Shown here: positions 1-7,448 of the stretch, piece after piece
Layout: each line of letters opens with the position of its first letter
Numbering within the stretch: position 1 is the first letter of the stretch
Assembly (NCBI GenBank): GCA_043787975.1
Contig: JAYVUK010000001.1
Coordinates: forward strand, 67,029-131,028
From: JAPLDA01 sp043787975
GTDB lineage: Bacteria > Bacteroidota > Bacteroidia > AKYH767-A > 2013-40CM-41-45
Direction of reading: 5' to 3'
Length of the DNA stretch: 64,000 nucleotides
Position numbers and translations under genes: made by a program
Notes under the pieces: generated by a model
Database searches by the model: none
Told to the model about the DNA's origin: nothing
What the model saw: only the letters and a program-made list of their open reading frames with translations

Positions 1-1
1 T

Positions 2-328
2 GGCGACCATGCGCGGATTCTGTTGAATGCCACGATCTGGCTTGCTTCAAGTTCATCTTCGACAGGAGTTAATTCACCGGTTGATGAAATCAATTTTTCT
101 GTTTTTCCAAATCCGACTTCCGGATTGATAAATGTTCATTCGGATATTAAAAATTTTCTTTCAGCTGTTACAATTGTTGACATGACAGGTAGATTAATCA
201 GAAGCCAGATCATACATTCATCTCAACATGATTTCACGATTCAGATAAATGAATCAGAAGCCGGAATTTATTTTCTCTGCTTAAAAAATAAGGAGAGGAG
301 TATCATAAAAAAGATCGTAAAGTTCTGA
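2..328 (+). CDS. C-terminal part of a T9SS type A secreted protein (5' end outside window)
   Basis: The frame is open to the left edge of the window (first full codon at 2), so only about the last 108 residues are present. Seen: GDHARILLNATIWLA, a serine-rich linker, then FSVFPNPTSG and, at the end, GIYFLCLKNKER followed by IIKKIVKF. This is the usual layout of the type A T9SS C-terminal sorting domain (FPNPT start, GxY/F strand, K-rich last strand). In the family this domain directs secretion through the outer membrane and is then removed or lipid-anchored. The function of the missing catalytic or adhesive part cannot be told. It ends 27 bases before the convergent phosphorylase gene. Confidence 0.8.
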   Translation, partial: GDHARILLNATIWLASSSSSTGVNSPVDEINFSVFPNPTSGLINVHSDIKNFLSAVTIVDMTGRLIRSQIIHSSQHDFTIQINESEAGIYFLCLKNKERSIIKKIVKF

Positions 329-355
329 GCTGTTTCGGCAAGATTAGATTATAAA

Positions 356-1237
356 TCAATCAGTAAGTTTTGCCAGTCGGTGAAGCACTGTTTCAATCAG
401 GTTGTACATTGTTTCCTCGCCTTTATGAGTATGTTGCTTAGTGATTCTGTTCGCCACGATGGCATTGATCGAGCAGCAATGATGACCTAAAATTTTTGCT
501 AAGCCATACATGGCGCCGGTTTCCATTTCAAAGTTAGTGATGAAGTTATTTTCAAATTGAAAACTCGTTAAACGGTCAATTACTTCAGGAAAGGCGAGCT
601 CATAACGTAATACTCTTCCTTGTGGAGCATAAAATCCTGAACAACTTGCAGTTATACCTTTGAACATTCCGTCACTTAATGCGCTTTCGAGTTTGGAAGA
701 TGATCTTATCAAATACGATTGTGGAAGTATGCCTTGTCCAAGATAATGGTTTCTGAATGCAGCTATTAGCTTCATTTCTTCGTCTGTATTAGTATAACGG
801 TAAAAATTTAATAAACCATCTAAACCCAATCCAAACTTAGAAAAAACAAATCCGTCAACAGGAATATTCTCTTGTAAAGAACCTGAAGTGCCGATGCGTA
901 TAAGGTTGATTGATTTAAGTTTATCCTTGATTATTCGATTCTTTAAATCGATGTTGACTAAAGCATCCAGTTCGTTGTAAACAATGTCAATATTGTCTGT
1001 GCCGATACCGGTAGAAATTACAGTGATCCGTTTTCCCTTATAAGTGCCAGTATGTGTAACGAATTCACGCTTTTGTTTTTTCAACTCCACGGTATCAAAA
1101 AACTTACTCACCATGGCAACACGATCAGGATCCCCGACATTAATTATTGTATCAGCGACCTCTTCAGGATGAAGGTTGAGATGATAGACACTGTTATCAT
1201 CATTGAGGATAAGTTCTGACTCCGGTATTTTGTTCAT
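356..1237 (-). CDS. nucleoside phosphorylase (PNP/UDP family)
   Basis: Predicted phosphorolysis of a nucleoside to base and ribose-1-phosphate, in the cytoplasmic purine/pyrimidine salvage pathway. Seen: VGDPDRVAMV near the N-terminus (phosphate-binding GDPxR), STGIGTDN, IRIGTSGS in the middle, and NFEMETGAMYGLAKI near the end, where the family binds ribose and base. The length of 293 residues is a little above the typical 250-290. The longest frame starts at a TTG (1264), but an ATG at 1237 leaves the homologous region intact and is preferred. It diverges from the universal stress gene. Substrate (uridine or purine) is undecided; uridine phosphorylase-like is my best guess. Confidence 0.85.
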   Translation of the reverse strand: MNKIPESELILNDDNSVYHLNLHPEEVADTIINVGDPDRVAMVSKFFDTVELKKQKREFVTHTGTYKGKRITVISTGIGTDNIDIVYNELDALVNIDLKNRIIKDKLKSINLIRIGTSGSLQENIPVDGFVFSKFGLGLDGLLNFYRYTNTDEEMKLIAAFRNHYLGQGILPQSYLIRSSSKLESALSDGMFKGITASCSGFYAPQGRVLRYELAFPEVIDRLTSFQFENNFITNFEMETGAMYGLAKILGHHCCSINAIVANRITKQHTHKGEETMYNLIETVLHRLAKLTD

Positions 1238-1259
1238 GTGTTTGAATAATATATTTTTG
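1228..1259 (+). promoter_or_regulatory. Bacteroidota-type promoter for the universal stress genes
   Basis: TTTTG at 1228-1232, a 19-base spacer, then TATTTTTG at 1252-1259. This matches the primary-sigma consensus of the phylum (TTTG, about 19 bases, TAnnTTTG). The ATG of the stress protein lies 31 bases downstream. The element overlaps the 5' end of the divergent phosphorylase gene. Confidence 0.65.
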
Positions 1260-1290
1260 CTCAATAATAAGAAATAATTTTTCCATCATT

Positions 1291-2154
1291 ATGGCGTCTT
1301 TAAAAAATCACATTCTTGTTCCGTTAGATTTTACTGAACAATCGCTCACAGCTCTCGGGCAGTCATACAATTTAGCACGGCTCACAAAAGCAACGCTCAC
1401 ACTCATTCATGTGATTGATGAATCTTTTCATCTGCCTTTCGTTTCGAAAAAAGAAGACAAGGGAATGGAGAAAAAAATTCAGAAGGAGCTCGACAAGCTC
1501 GCCCTTGAAGTAACAGAGAAAGTAGGAGTGAAGGTGGAGACGATGATTGCCCGCGGTAAGGTGTATGAAGAAATCCAGGAGGCAGCGAAAAAATTAAAAT
1601 GTTCTTTTATCGTTATGGGAACGAAAGGTAGCCGTTTCAAGAAATTTATCGGATCCAATGCATTGCGTGTAATTCGGGAGTCTCCTTGCCCCGTAATTAC
1701 CATTCATGGTAAGAAGCATCGTCCCGGCTGTAAACACATTGTGTTACCTCTTGATTTAACAAAGGAAACCAAAGAAAAGGTGACCAAGGCAATAGAGATA
1801 GCGAAATTATTCGGGTCTGTTATTAACCTGGTTACAATATTAAATACCGATGATGAGTTTATAGTAAATAAGCTGAAACGTCAGATGAACCAGGTTCATG
1901 CGTTCATAATGCAACATGATGTGCCTTGTACCGTAGAAAACGTCCAAGGTGATGATATCTCTGAAGATATTGTGAAATATGCCAAGAAGATAAAAGCCGA
2001 TTTGATTCTCATTATGACGCAACAGGAAATGAACTGGACCAATATGTTTATCAGCTCACAAGCCCAGGAAATTATTAATAGCAGTGAGATTCCTGTCATG
2101 AGCATTCGTCCGGTAAAACGTAAAGACACGACAGTTTCTGTTTTTGAATATTAA
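1291..2154 (+). CDS. universal stress protein, tandem UspA domains (first of pair)
   Basis: Two UspA alpha/beta domains in 287 residues: about 1-145 (starts HILVPLDFTEQS, ends CPVITIHG) and 148-280 (KHIVLPLDLTKE to IPVMSIRPV). The first domain keeps an ATP-binding-like loop, GTKGSRFKKFIGSN, but with seven rather than the usual nine residues between the second G and GS; the second domain has no such loop. USP proteins act as cytoplasmic stress or energy-state sensors; the partner is unknown. Only 18 bases separate it from the second USP gene, which has the same two-domain design, so the two are probably cotranscribed paralogs from the promoter at 1228-1259. Confidence 0.88.
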   Translation: MASLKNHILVPLDFTEQSLTALGQSYNLARLTKATLTLIHVIDESFHLPFVSKKEDKGMEKKIQKELDKLALEVTEKVGVKVETMIARGKVYEEIQEAAKKLKCSFIVMGTKGSRFKKFIGSNALRVIRESPCPVITIHGKKHRPGCKHIVLPLDLTKETKEKVTKAIEIAKLFGSVINLVTILNTDDEFIVNKLKRQMNQVHAFIMQHDVPCTVENVQGDDISEDIVKYAKKIKADLILIMTQQEMNWTNMFISSQAQEIINSSEIPVMSIRPVKRKDTTVSVFEY

Positions 2155-2172
2155 ACTCAAACCACTCAAGCT

Positions 2173-3060
2173 ATGAGCAAGAAATTCCAGATTCAACGCA
2201 TTCTTATCCCGTATGATTTTTCTGAAACGGCTGAGCTCGCATTGGAACATGCCACGTTTATGGCAAAACTTCACAAAGCCGAGATTCATCTTCTTCACAT
2301 TGTTGAGTCTTATTCTTTCACCTCCGCAATCAGTAATGCATTTTCAAAATCTCAGACTGAGTATGAAACTAAAATTGAAACCTCAGCCAACGTTCGCCTA
2401 AAAGAAATTGCTGACAAAATTCATTCGACCAGTGGAATGAAGATCATTGCGACCACGGAGGCAGGAAAGATATATAAAAAAATTATTGGCATAGCAGAAG
2501 AAAAGGAGATTGATGTCATTGTAATGGGAACACACGGCTCGAGCGGTTTCCAGGAATTTCTTGCAGGAAGCAATGCCTTTCGGGTGGTGATGGGTGCTCC
2601 TTGCCCGGTCATTTCAGTTCAGACACATGCAAAGAAGATAGGGTTTAAAGACATTGTTCTCCCGATTGATAACTCTTCTGTTTCTCGTCAGAAAGTAAAG
2701 TTCGCCATCGAGATAGCAAAGCATTACAATTCCATACTTCATATTGCTGGAATCATGACAATGAATGACGTTGAGTTGCAACGCAGGTTTGAAGTAAAAG
2801 TACACCAGGTTAAGGAATATGTGGAAGAACATGAGGTCCCTTATACGGTCAAAATGTTTAAAGGGGATAATGTCGCGACACTTACTACTGACTATGCAAA
2901 TCAAATTAACGCAGATTTGATTGTTATCATGACGGAACAGGAAAGCTCCAGCTTGTTTATGGGATCGTATGCGCAGCAGATCATTAATCATTCTAAGATT
3001 CCTGTGATGAGCGTTCGTCCTCAGGAAGGGGATCCCGAAAAAATTTCATTGGGATATTAA
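2173..3060 (+). CDS. universal stress protein, tandem UspA domains (second of pair)
   Basis: 295 residues, two UspA domains: RILIPYDFSETA to CPVISVQTH, and KDIVLPIDNSSV to IPVMSVRPQ. The first domain has GTHGSSGFQEFLAGSN, fitting the ATP-binding pattern G-2x-G-9x-G-S. The second domain has the degenerate form MGSYAQQ. It follows its paralog by 18 bases and shares the C-terminal pattern of both domains (PVMSxRP), so it probably arose by duplication. A strong hairpin terminator follows at 3082-3119. Role: cytoplasmic nucleotide-binding stress protein; the specific stress is not visible. Confidence 0.9.
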   Translation: MSKKFQIQRILIPYDFSETAELALEHATFMAKLHKAEIHLLHIVESYSFTSAISNAFSKSQTEYETKIETSANVRLKEIADKIHSTSGMKIIATTEAGKIYKKIIGIAEEKEIDVIVMGTHGSSGFQEFLAGSNAFRVVMGAPCPVISVQTHAKKIGFKDIVLPIDNSSVSRQKVKFAIEIAKHYNSILHIAGIMTMNDVELQRRFEVKVHQVKEYVEEHEVPYTVKMFKGDNVATLTTDYANQINADLIVIMTEQESSSLFMGSYAQQIINHSKIPVMSVRPQEGDPEKISLGY

Positions 3061-3081
3061 GTTTCTGTGTTCTTTTTAAGA

Positions 3082-3119
3082 CAACAAAAAAGCTGCTCGA
3101 ATGAGCAGCTTTTTTGTTG
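3082..3119. terminator. bidirectional rho-independent terminator
   Basis: A perfect 17-bp stem with loop GAAT; the core is AGCTGCTC/GAGCAGCT, flanked by a run of A on the left and T on the right. It lies between the convergent USP and DUF5011 lipoprotein genes and can serve both. Confidence 0.9.
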
Positions 3120-3137
3120 AAAGATATTTTTGCTCTA

Positions 3138-3800
3138 TCAGATTTTGACATATGCTGCAATACCGGAAGCTGAAGCGCCACCGGCTGAGTTATTCACATC
3201 AGTATATGTGAAACCAAAATTGTTTCCGGAAATGGTACCGGTACCGTTAAAAGTATGGCTTTCGCTCAGCGTTCCGATACCGGTTGCGGTCTGAGAAGGA
3301 ATATCAATTGAAGTAGCTGTGGTCATTGTTCCATAGATGTTTGTGTTATTGTTGTAATCAGCAAATTTGCTGAAATGAAAACGTTTGTTCACGTGATTAT
3401 CAGTCGTTATTGTCTGAGTATAATGATACGTAGTTACAGGAATAACTGAATCACTTACATTGTAGTTGCCAGCCATTGACTCAGCATCATTCACGACATG
3501 TACGGTACGGGTAGCAGTACCTGTGTTACCGGCAGCGTCAGAAGCAGAATACGTTAGTGTATAATCTCCCTTGGTATCCTTATCAACGGTTCCTGAAACC
3601 GATACTGAAACAGTTCCGTCCTCTGCATCATTTGCTGTAGCACCTGGATCTGTAAAGGTTGAGTTGAGGGAAATAGTCATGCTGGAACTTCCGCCTAAAG
3701 TCACATCAGGAGCAGCAGTATCATCTTTTTTACAGCCGCTGATAAGCGTAGCGGACAAAGCCAGCGCAAAAGCGCCCATAATCAGAATATTTTTTTTCAT
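3138..3800 (-). CDS. lipoprotein with DUF5011 (Ig-like) domain
   Basis: 220 residues. Residues 1-23 are a lipoprotein signal (basic MKKN, hydrophobic core, lipobox LISGC with Cys23), followed by KKDD. Residues about 32-105 form a DUF5011/HYR-like beta-sandwich, with FTDPGATANDAEDGT and YTLTYSASDAAGNTGTATRTV. The remaining half (MAGNYNVSDSV onward) resembles the beta-rich C-terminal part of Bacteroides BT_2262-like lipoproteins. Probably anchored in the outer membrane. No enzyme motif is seen. It is transcribed alone, divergently from the small lipoprotein at 3938. Confidence 0.8.
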   Translation of the reverse strand: MKKNILIMGAFALALSATLISGCKKDDTAAPDVTLGGSSSMTISLNSTFTDPGATANDAEDGTVSVSVSGTVDKDTKGDYTLTYSASDAAGNTGTATRTVHVVNDAESMAGNYNVSDSVIPVTTYHYTQTITTDNHVNKRFHFSKFADYNNNTNIYGTMTTATSIDIPSQTATGIGTLSESHTFNGTGTISGNNFGFTYTDVNNSAGGASASGIAAYVKI

Positions 3801-3892
3801 TTTAGCTTAGGTTTTTTAGGTTAGAAATTGAAGGTGCAAAGTTAAAAGGATTCAAGAAAGTTTTTCATTTTTTTTTTATTAAATAATCATTC

Positions 3893-3900
3893 TATATTTG
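3893..3900 (+). promoter_or_regulatory. -7 element TATATTTG of the 3938 lipoprotein gene
   Basis: An exact TAnnTTTG match followed by CGCCCA, 37 bases before the ATG. The same block (TAnATTTGCGCCCA) precedes the paralogous gene at 4404. No clear TTTG is seen 19 bases upstream; that stretch is T-rich. Confidence 0.6.
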
Positions 3901-3937
3901 CGCCCACAAAACCAATTAATTAAAATCACTTAACAAA

Positions 3938-4258
3938 ATGAAAAAAGTATTCTCTATTTTATTAGCTGCAAGCATCGCTACATTCGTTGCTTGTGGTCCA
4001 AGTGCTGAAGAAAAAGCAGCGATGGAAAAAGCAAAACAGGATTCTATTGCTACAGTTCAAAAAGCGTATGACGATTCAGTGACTACTGTCAATGCTGCTG
4101 CTGCTGAAAAAGCCCGTCAGGATTCAATGGCTTCTGCTAACATGGAAAAAGCCCGTCAGGATTCTGCTACTGCTGCATCAAAGAAAAAACCTGCTGTAAA
4201 GACTCCTACTCAGAAAAAGGTAGAAGAAGCAAAAAAGGCGACCAGAGGAAGAGGATAA
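3938..4258 (+). CDS. small Ala/Lys-rich lipoprotein, coiled-coil type
   Basis: 106 residues. Lipoprotein signal MKKVFSILLAASIATFVAC with Cys19 in VAC, then GPSAEEKAAMEKAKQDSIA. The rest is low complexity, rich in Ala, Lys, Glu and Gln, with the repeated unit EKARQDSMA/EKARQDSAT, likely a single long helix, ending in a basic tail (KKATRGRG). This resembles short helical periplasmic lipoproteins of the phylum, whose function is unknown. The neighbour at 4404 starts with nearly the same 30 residues, so they are paralogs with separate promoters. It might be a spacer or peptidoglycan-associated protein; that is a guess. Confidence 0.75.
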   Translation: MKKVFSILLAASIATFVACGPSAEEKAAMEKAKQDSIATVQKAYDDSVTTVNAAAAEKARQDSMASANMEKARQDSATAASKKKPAVKTPTQKKVEEAKKATRGRG

Positions 4259-4348
4259 TATCCTTATTTCATAGTCATTTATAAATAGAAATTAACGCTT
4301 GTGTGTTGTTATAAACATACAGGTGTTAATTTTTATTTTTTTTAACCC

Positions 4349-4378
4349 TTGTAAGCTGATAAAATTAACCTACATTTG
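4349..4378 (+). promoter_or_regulatory. promoter of the 4404 lipoprotein gene
   Basis: TTG at 4349-4351, a 19-base spacer, TACATTTG at 4371-4378, then CGCCCATAAAA. It fits the Bacteroidota consensus, 25 bases before the ATG. Confidence 0.65.
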
Positions 4379-4403
4379 CGCCCATAAAATCTAAAAAAAC
4401 ACA

Positions 4404-4622
4404 ATGAAAAAAGTTCTCTCTACATTATTAGTTGCCGGAATGTTCGCATTCTACGCTTGCGGTCCGAGTGCTGAAGAAAAAGCTGCTGCGGAAAAAGCTA
4501 CTCAGGATTCAATTGCTGCTGCTGACGCAAGTGCAAAAGCTGCTATGGAAGCCGACTCTATGCAAAAGGCAGCAATGCCTGCTGATACAGCGGTTAAAAT
4601 GGCTGATCCTGCAAAGAAATAA
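4404..4622 (+). CDS. small Ala-rich lipoprotein, paralog of the 3938 gene
   Basis: 72 residues. Signal MKKVLSTLLVAGMFAFYAC with Cys19, followed by GPSAEEKAAAEKATQDSIAA, nearly identical to the start of the protein at 3938. The mature part is shorter and lacks the basic tail: Ala-rich helix, then MPADTAVKMADPAKK. Both genes carry the same promoter block, so this is a tandem duplication followed by divergence of the C-terminus. A hairpin terminator follows at 4645-4683. Function unknown. Confidence 0.75.
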   Translation: MKKVLSTLLVAGMFAFYACGPSAEEKAAAEKATQDSIAAADASAKAAMEADSMQKAAMPADTAVKMADPAKK

Positions 4623-4644
4623 GCAGATACTATCTGTTTAGCAA

Positions 4645-4683
4645 TAAAAAAGGAGTCTTGCTTATAGCCAGACTCCTTTTTTT
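4645..4683. terminator. rho-independent terminator
   Basis: Stem AAAAAGGAGTCT / AGACTCCTTTTT with an 11-base loop, followed by T residues. It sits between the lipoprotein gene (+) and the convergent 802-residue protein (-). Confidence 0.85.
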
Positions 4684-4706
4684 GTGAGCAAGTTTTAAGA
4701 GAACAA

Positions 4707-7115
4707 TTATTCCTCTTCTCTAAGTAAGCCTGTATCTGTTTCACGATTAATCGCATCCTCAGACTTGTTCCTATTGATCAGGCTTTGATCCGGTTGCAAG
4801 CTTTTTTGTTGCAATGTTTTTGGCGTAGGGCTCGGATTTACATCCCGATGATTTCCTGCAGCTATGGAAGAAGTAAAATCAAAAATAGTATCAGGATAGT
4901 CAAACAAAAAGAAAAATGGCTGATAACTCCATGTTTCAACACTGCTGCGGTGATTAACTGAAATATAATAATTGCCAAAGCCCGCATTGAAGGGGAGTGA
5001 GCAACGTGCTACACCACCGGTGCTAAGCAATGCTTTTGTTGAGAAGAGTACCTGGTAAGGAGATAGATTGTACCGTAATGAAACGGTAATGGAGTCTGCA
5101 ACCCCCGGCGGCATAAAAGGAGCGGATCTCATTGTTCTGTTCCCTGTATAGTATCCCTCAAGGAATGCTTTTACTACCAGGACAACATCCGGAGGGGTTG
5201 TCGCAAACAAGTGAACATTGCAACCACCCGAATTTCCAAGTGCATTTTTTGCAATTACGCTCCAATAATAAGTCCTTCCTTGTAACAAAGGTCCTGTGGC
5301 AACACTCGTGTCGGTTACATTGGGAAAAAAGAAAAGCGATGCTGCCGGAGGAGAAACCGGAACAGTATCCATATAAATATCATAGCTTGAAGCATTCGTA
5401 GCCTTTTTCCATCTTAAAGTAACACCTGATGCATTCACGTAATTATTAGTAGGGGGGGCAAAATTGTTAGGGTCAGGACATGCAGGTAAGATTGAATAAG
5501 CTACCAGGGAAAAACTTCCTGTACCGAAACCTGAAGGAGCATGATACACACGCACGTAATAAATTCCGTTCAGCGTTAGATTTGTGAGGACAACCGTTTC
5601 ATTGCTCCCGTTGGCTGTGTTGGCATTAACACATTGAAGAGAGGTTAATCCAACGCCACAAGGTCCTGAGAAAACCTGCACGGCAGGATCAAATCCACCA
5701 CTGCCCTGAACGAATACAGTAACAGAGGAAGTGATAGCGGTAAATTTATACCATACATCATCATCTGCGGTTCCTGTACAAACAGCAACAGGCGAAGCGG
5801 TTGCTGTAGTGGTATTTGTTCCTGCAATCGGTGTAGTTGACGTTGTTATAGGTAAATTAATGGCGCCTGAACAATCATCATTTGCAGGAGGCGGCTGTAC
5901 GTTATTAATGCAAATTGAAAATACTCCGTTTGTTCCTGATCCCGCTGCGGCATGATATACCCGAACGTAATACGTATTTCCGTTCGAAAGACCCGTGCCG
6001 GTAAGTGTTTCAGTTAATCCCGACGTTGCAGAGTTCTGGCATGCAAGACTATTCAAAGAATTATCCAGTAACTGAATAGCGGCATCGTAACCCCCTGCGC
6101 CCCGCACTCTGACTGCTACTGCTGAATTTGTAGCAACAAAGGAAAACCATACATCGTCATCAGCTGTTCCGGTACAAACGGGAACACTTGAAAGTGTTGC
6201 ACCGGCAGAGGAGTAATAAGTACCACAAAAATCGGTACAAGGGGAACTGTTAACAGCAAGAGGAATTGCTCCTGCAGGGTCATCATTTGCTACTGTATTG
6301 ACCACAGGAACATAAGGAGTATAACTTCCCGGAGTGAAAAGTATACTGCTGTTACACTGGGGAACAATACTTAGACTATTAGTAGCTGTATTGCCGAAGT
6401 TTCTGGTGTTCGCAGTCATTTGGGTGAACAATTCTCCCGAAAGAGGAGGAACACTGATCAGAGAATCATTGAGACCAGCTGAGTAAGAATAAAATTGGCT
6501 ATGCGAACCATCAAAAGCACTCATGGTTCCATACACAAATTGGATGTTATTAGAAGTTTCAAATAACTTAACCTGGAAATTCAAATTGGCTCCATCAGAC
6601 TGGTAATCCATACCGATCCACTCGACCGTAAATACCCTGCTTCCCGCAGCACCTGCCGTCTGGTATTTGAAAGATGTCGACAAACCCTGTGAGCTAAGAT
6701 CATCATAAAAAGGTGCAATCGCTAACCGCGAAATAGAAGAGAAGTTGTTGTTTGATGCACTATACGCGATGGTTGAATTACCATTACCTACCGCTGTAGT
6801 TCCTGTATTGAATGTAATGAAACCATTGGTTGAAACCAATACGTTCGTGTAACCCACTCCATGGTACAAAAACGTAAACCCAATTGGAATAGCATTACTT
6901 AAATTATCATCTGAAGAACCGCTTGGATTTCTCCACGATGAAATGGTATTACCACTTCCTGAAATGGAGCTGTAAGAAATTCCTGTTGTCCTCGTTACAT
7001 CATAATTAAGCGGGACAGCAAACGAATTGCTAAAAAAGAAAACAGAAGCAATGATAATCACGCTGTATCGAAAGCAATGAATACTTGCTTTCGTCTTATT
7101 TTTTAGTTGTACCAT
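4707..7115 (-). CDS. large secreted modular protein (two pre-peptidase-like repeats, Fn3-like domain)
   Basis: 802 residues. An N-terminal hydrophobic segment (about 14-34, ending SFA) is a signal peptide. Domains: a lectin/nidogen-like region around residues 40-265; two homologous repeats at about 275-405 and 408-545, both with CTGTADDDVWFxF or VWYKF, GGYDAAIQL/GGFDPAVQV and TYYVRVYHA (bacterial pre-peptidase C-terminal-like beta domains); an Fn3-like module (VTLRWKKATNASSYDIYM to YYWSVIAKN); then a beta domain (VVKAFLEGYYTGNRTMRSAPF). Bacteroidota proteins with these modules usually end in a T9SS sorting domain, but here the C-terminus is a polar tail ending REEE. Probably exported; final location uncertain. 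Confidence 0.75.
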   Translation of the reverse strand: MVQLKNKTKASIHCFRYSVIIIASVFFFSNSFAVPLNYDVTRTTGISYSSISGSGNTISSWRNPSGSSDDNLSNAIPIGFTFLYHGVGYTNVLVSTNGFITFNTGTTAVGNGNSTIAYSASNNNFSSISRLAIAPFYDDLSSQGLSTSFKYQTAGAAGSRVFTVEWIGMDYQSDGANLNFQVKLFETSNNIQFVYGTMSAFDGSHSQFYSYSAGLNDSLISVPPLSGELFTQMTANTRNFGNTATNSLSIVPQCNSSILFTPGSYTPYVPVVNTVANDDPAGAIPLAVNSSPCTDFCGTYYSSAGATLSSVPVCTGTADDDVWFSFVATNSAVAVRVRGAGGYDAAIQLLDNSLNSLACQNSATSGLTETLTGTGLSNGNTYYVRVYHAAAGSGTNGVFSICINNVQPPPANDDCSGAINLPITTSTTPIAGTNTTTATASPVAVCTGTADDDVWYKFTAITSSVTVFVQGSGGFDPAVQVFSGPCGVGLTSLQCVNANTANGSNETVVLTNLTLNGIYYVRVYHAPSGFGTGSFSLVAYSILPACPDPNNFAPPTNNYVNASGVTLRWKKATNASSYDIYMDTVPVSPPAASLFFFPNVTDTSVATGPLLQGRTYYWSVIAKNALGNSGGCNVHLFATTPPDVVLVVKAFLEGYYTGNRTMRSAPFMPPGVADSITVSLRYNLSPYQVLFSTKALLSTGGVARCSLPFNAGFGNYYISVNHRSSVETWSYQPFFFLFDYPDTIFDFTSSIAAGNHRDVNPSPTPKTLQQKSLQPDQSLINRNKSEDAINRETDTGLLREEE

Positions 7116-7448
7116 GTAGTTGTTGATTCGATAACTTGTTAAGATTGATAGTTGGTGTATTAATTTAATTTATTCAGACACGATAATTTTACTACTCAAA
7201 CAGAGAGCCGATACAATTAACTAAGCAGAGAATTAATTTACAACGCAGCCCCAAATAAATAGTTCATTGAATAATCAACTATTCCTTACTTTGTTTAGTC
7301 TTCAGGGAGAGCAAATATAACAAATTTTGTCCCTTGAAAGCAAAACATGTAAATAATTTGGTGAATCAATAAAAACCTTCCTTGAATGTCATTTTATTCA
7401 ACGTGAAGATGAACACAGAATAAGTACTTTTGCCGGCAAAGTTTTTTT
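7116..7448. other. 333-base intergenic region with bshC promoter
   Basis: Divergent upstream region of the 802-residue protein and bshC. AT-rich, with no coding frame of note. TACTTTTG at 7425-7432 is an exact TAnnTTTG element 16 bases before the bshC ATG. No -33 TTG is seen at the proper distance. No hairpin or further repeat was recognised. Confidence 0.5.

Noticed and set aside
1479..1703. Minus-strand frames inside the universal stress genes and similar antisense frames throughout
   Set aside because: They lie within well-supported genes on the other strand, have no family motifs and no start context.
4707..4880. Frameshift at the end of the 802-residue protein
   Set aside because: Reading the region by eye gave no alternative frame with a sorting domain.
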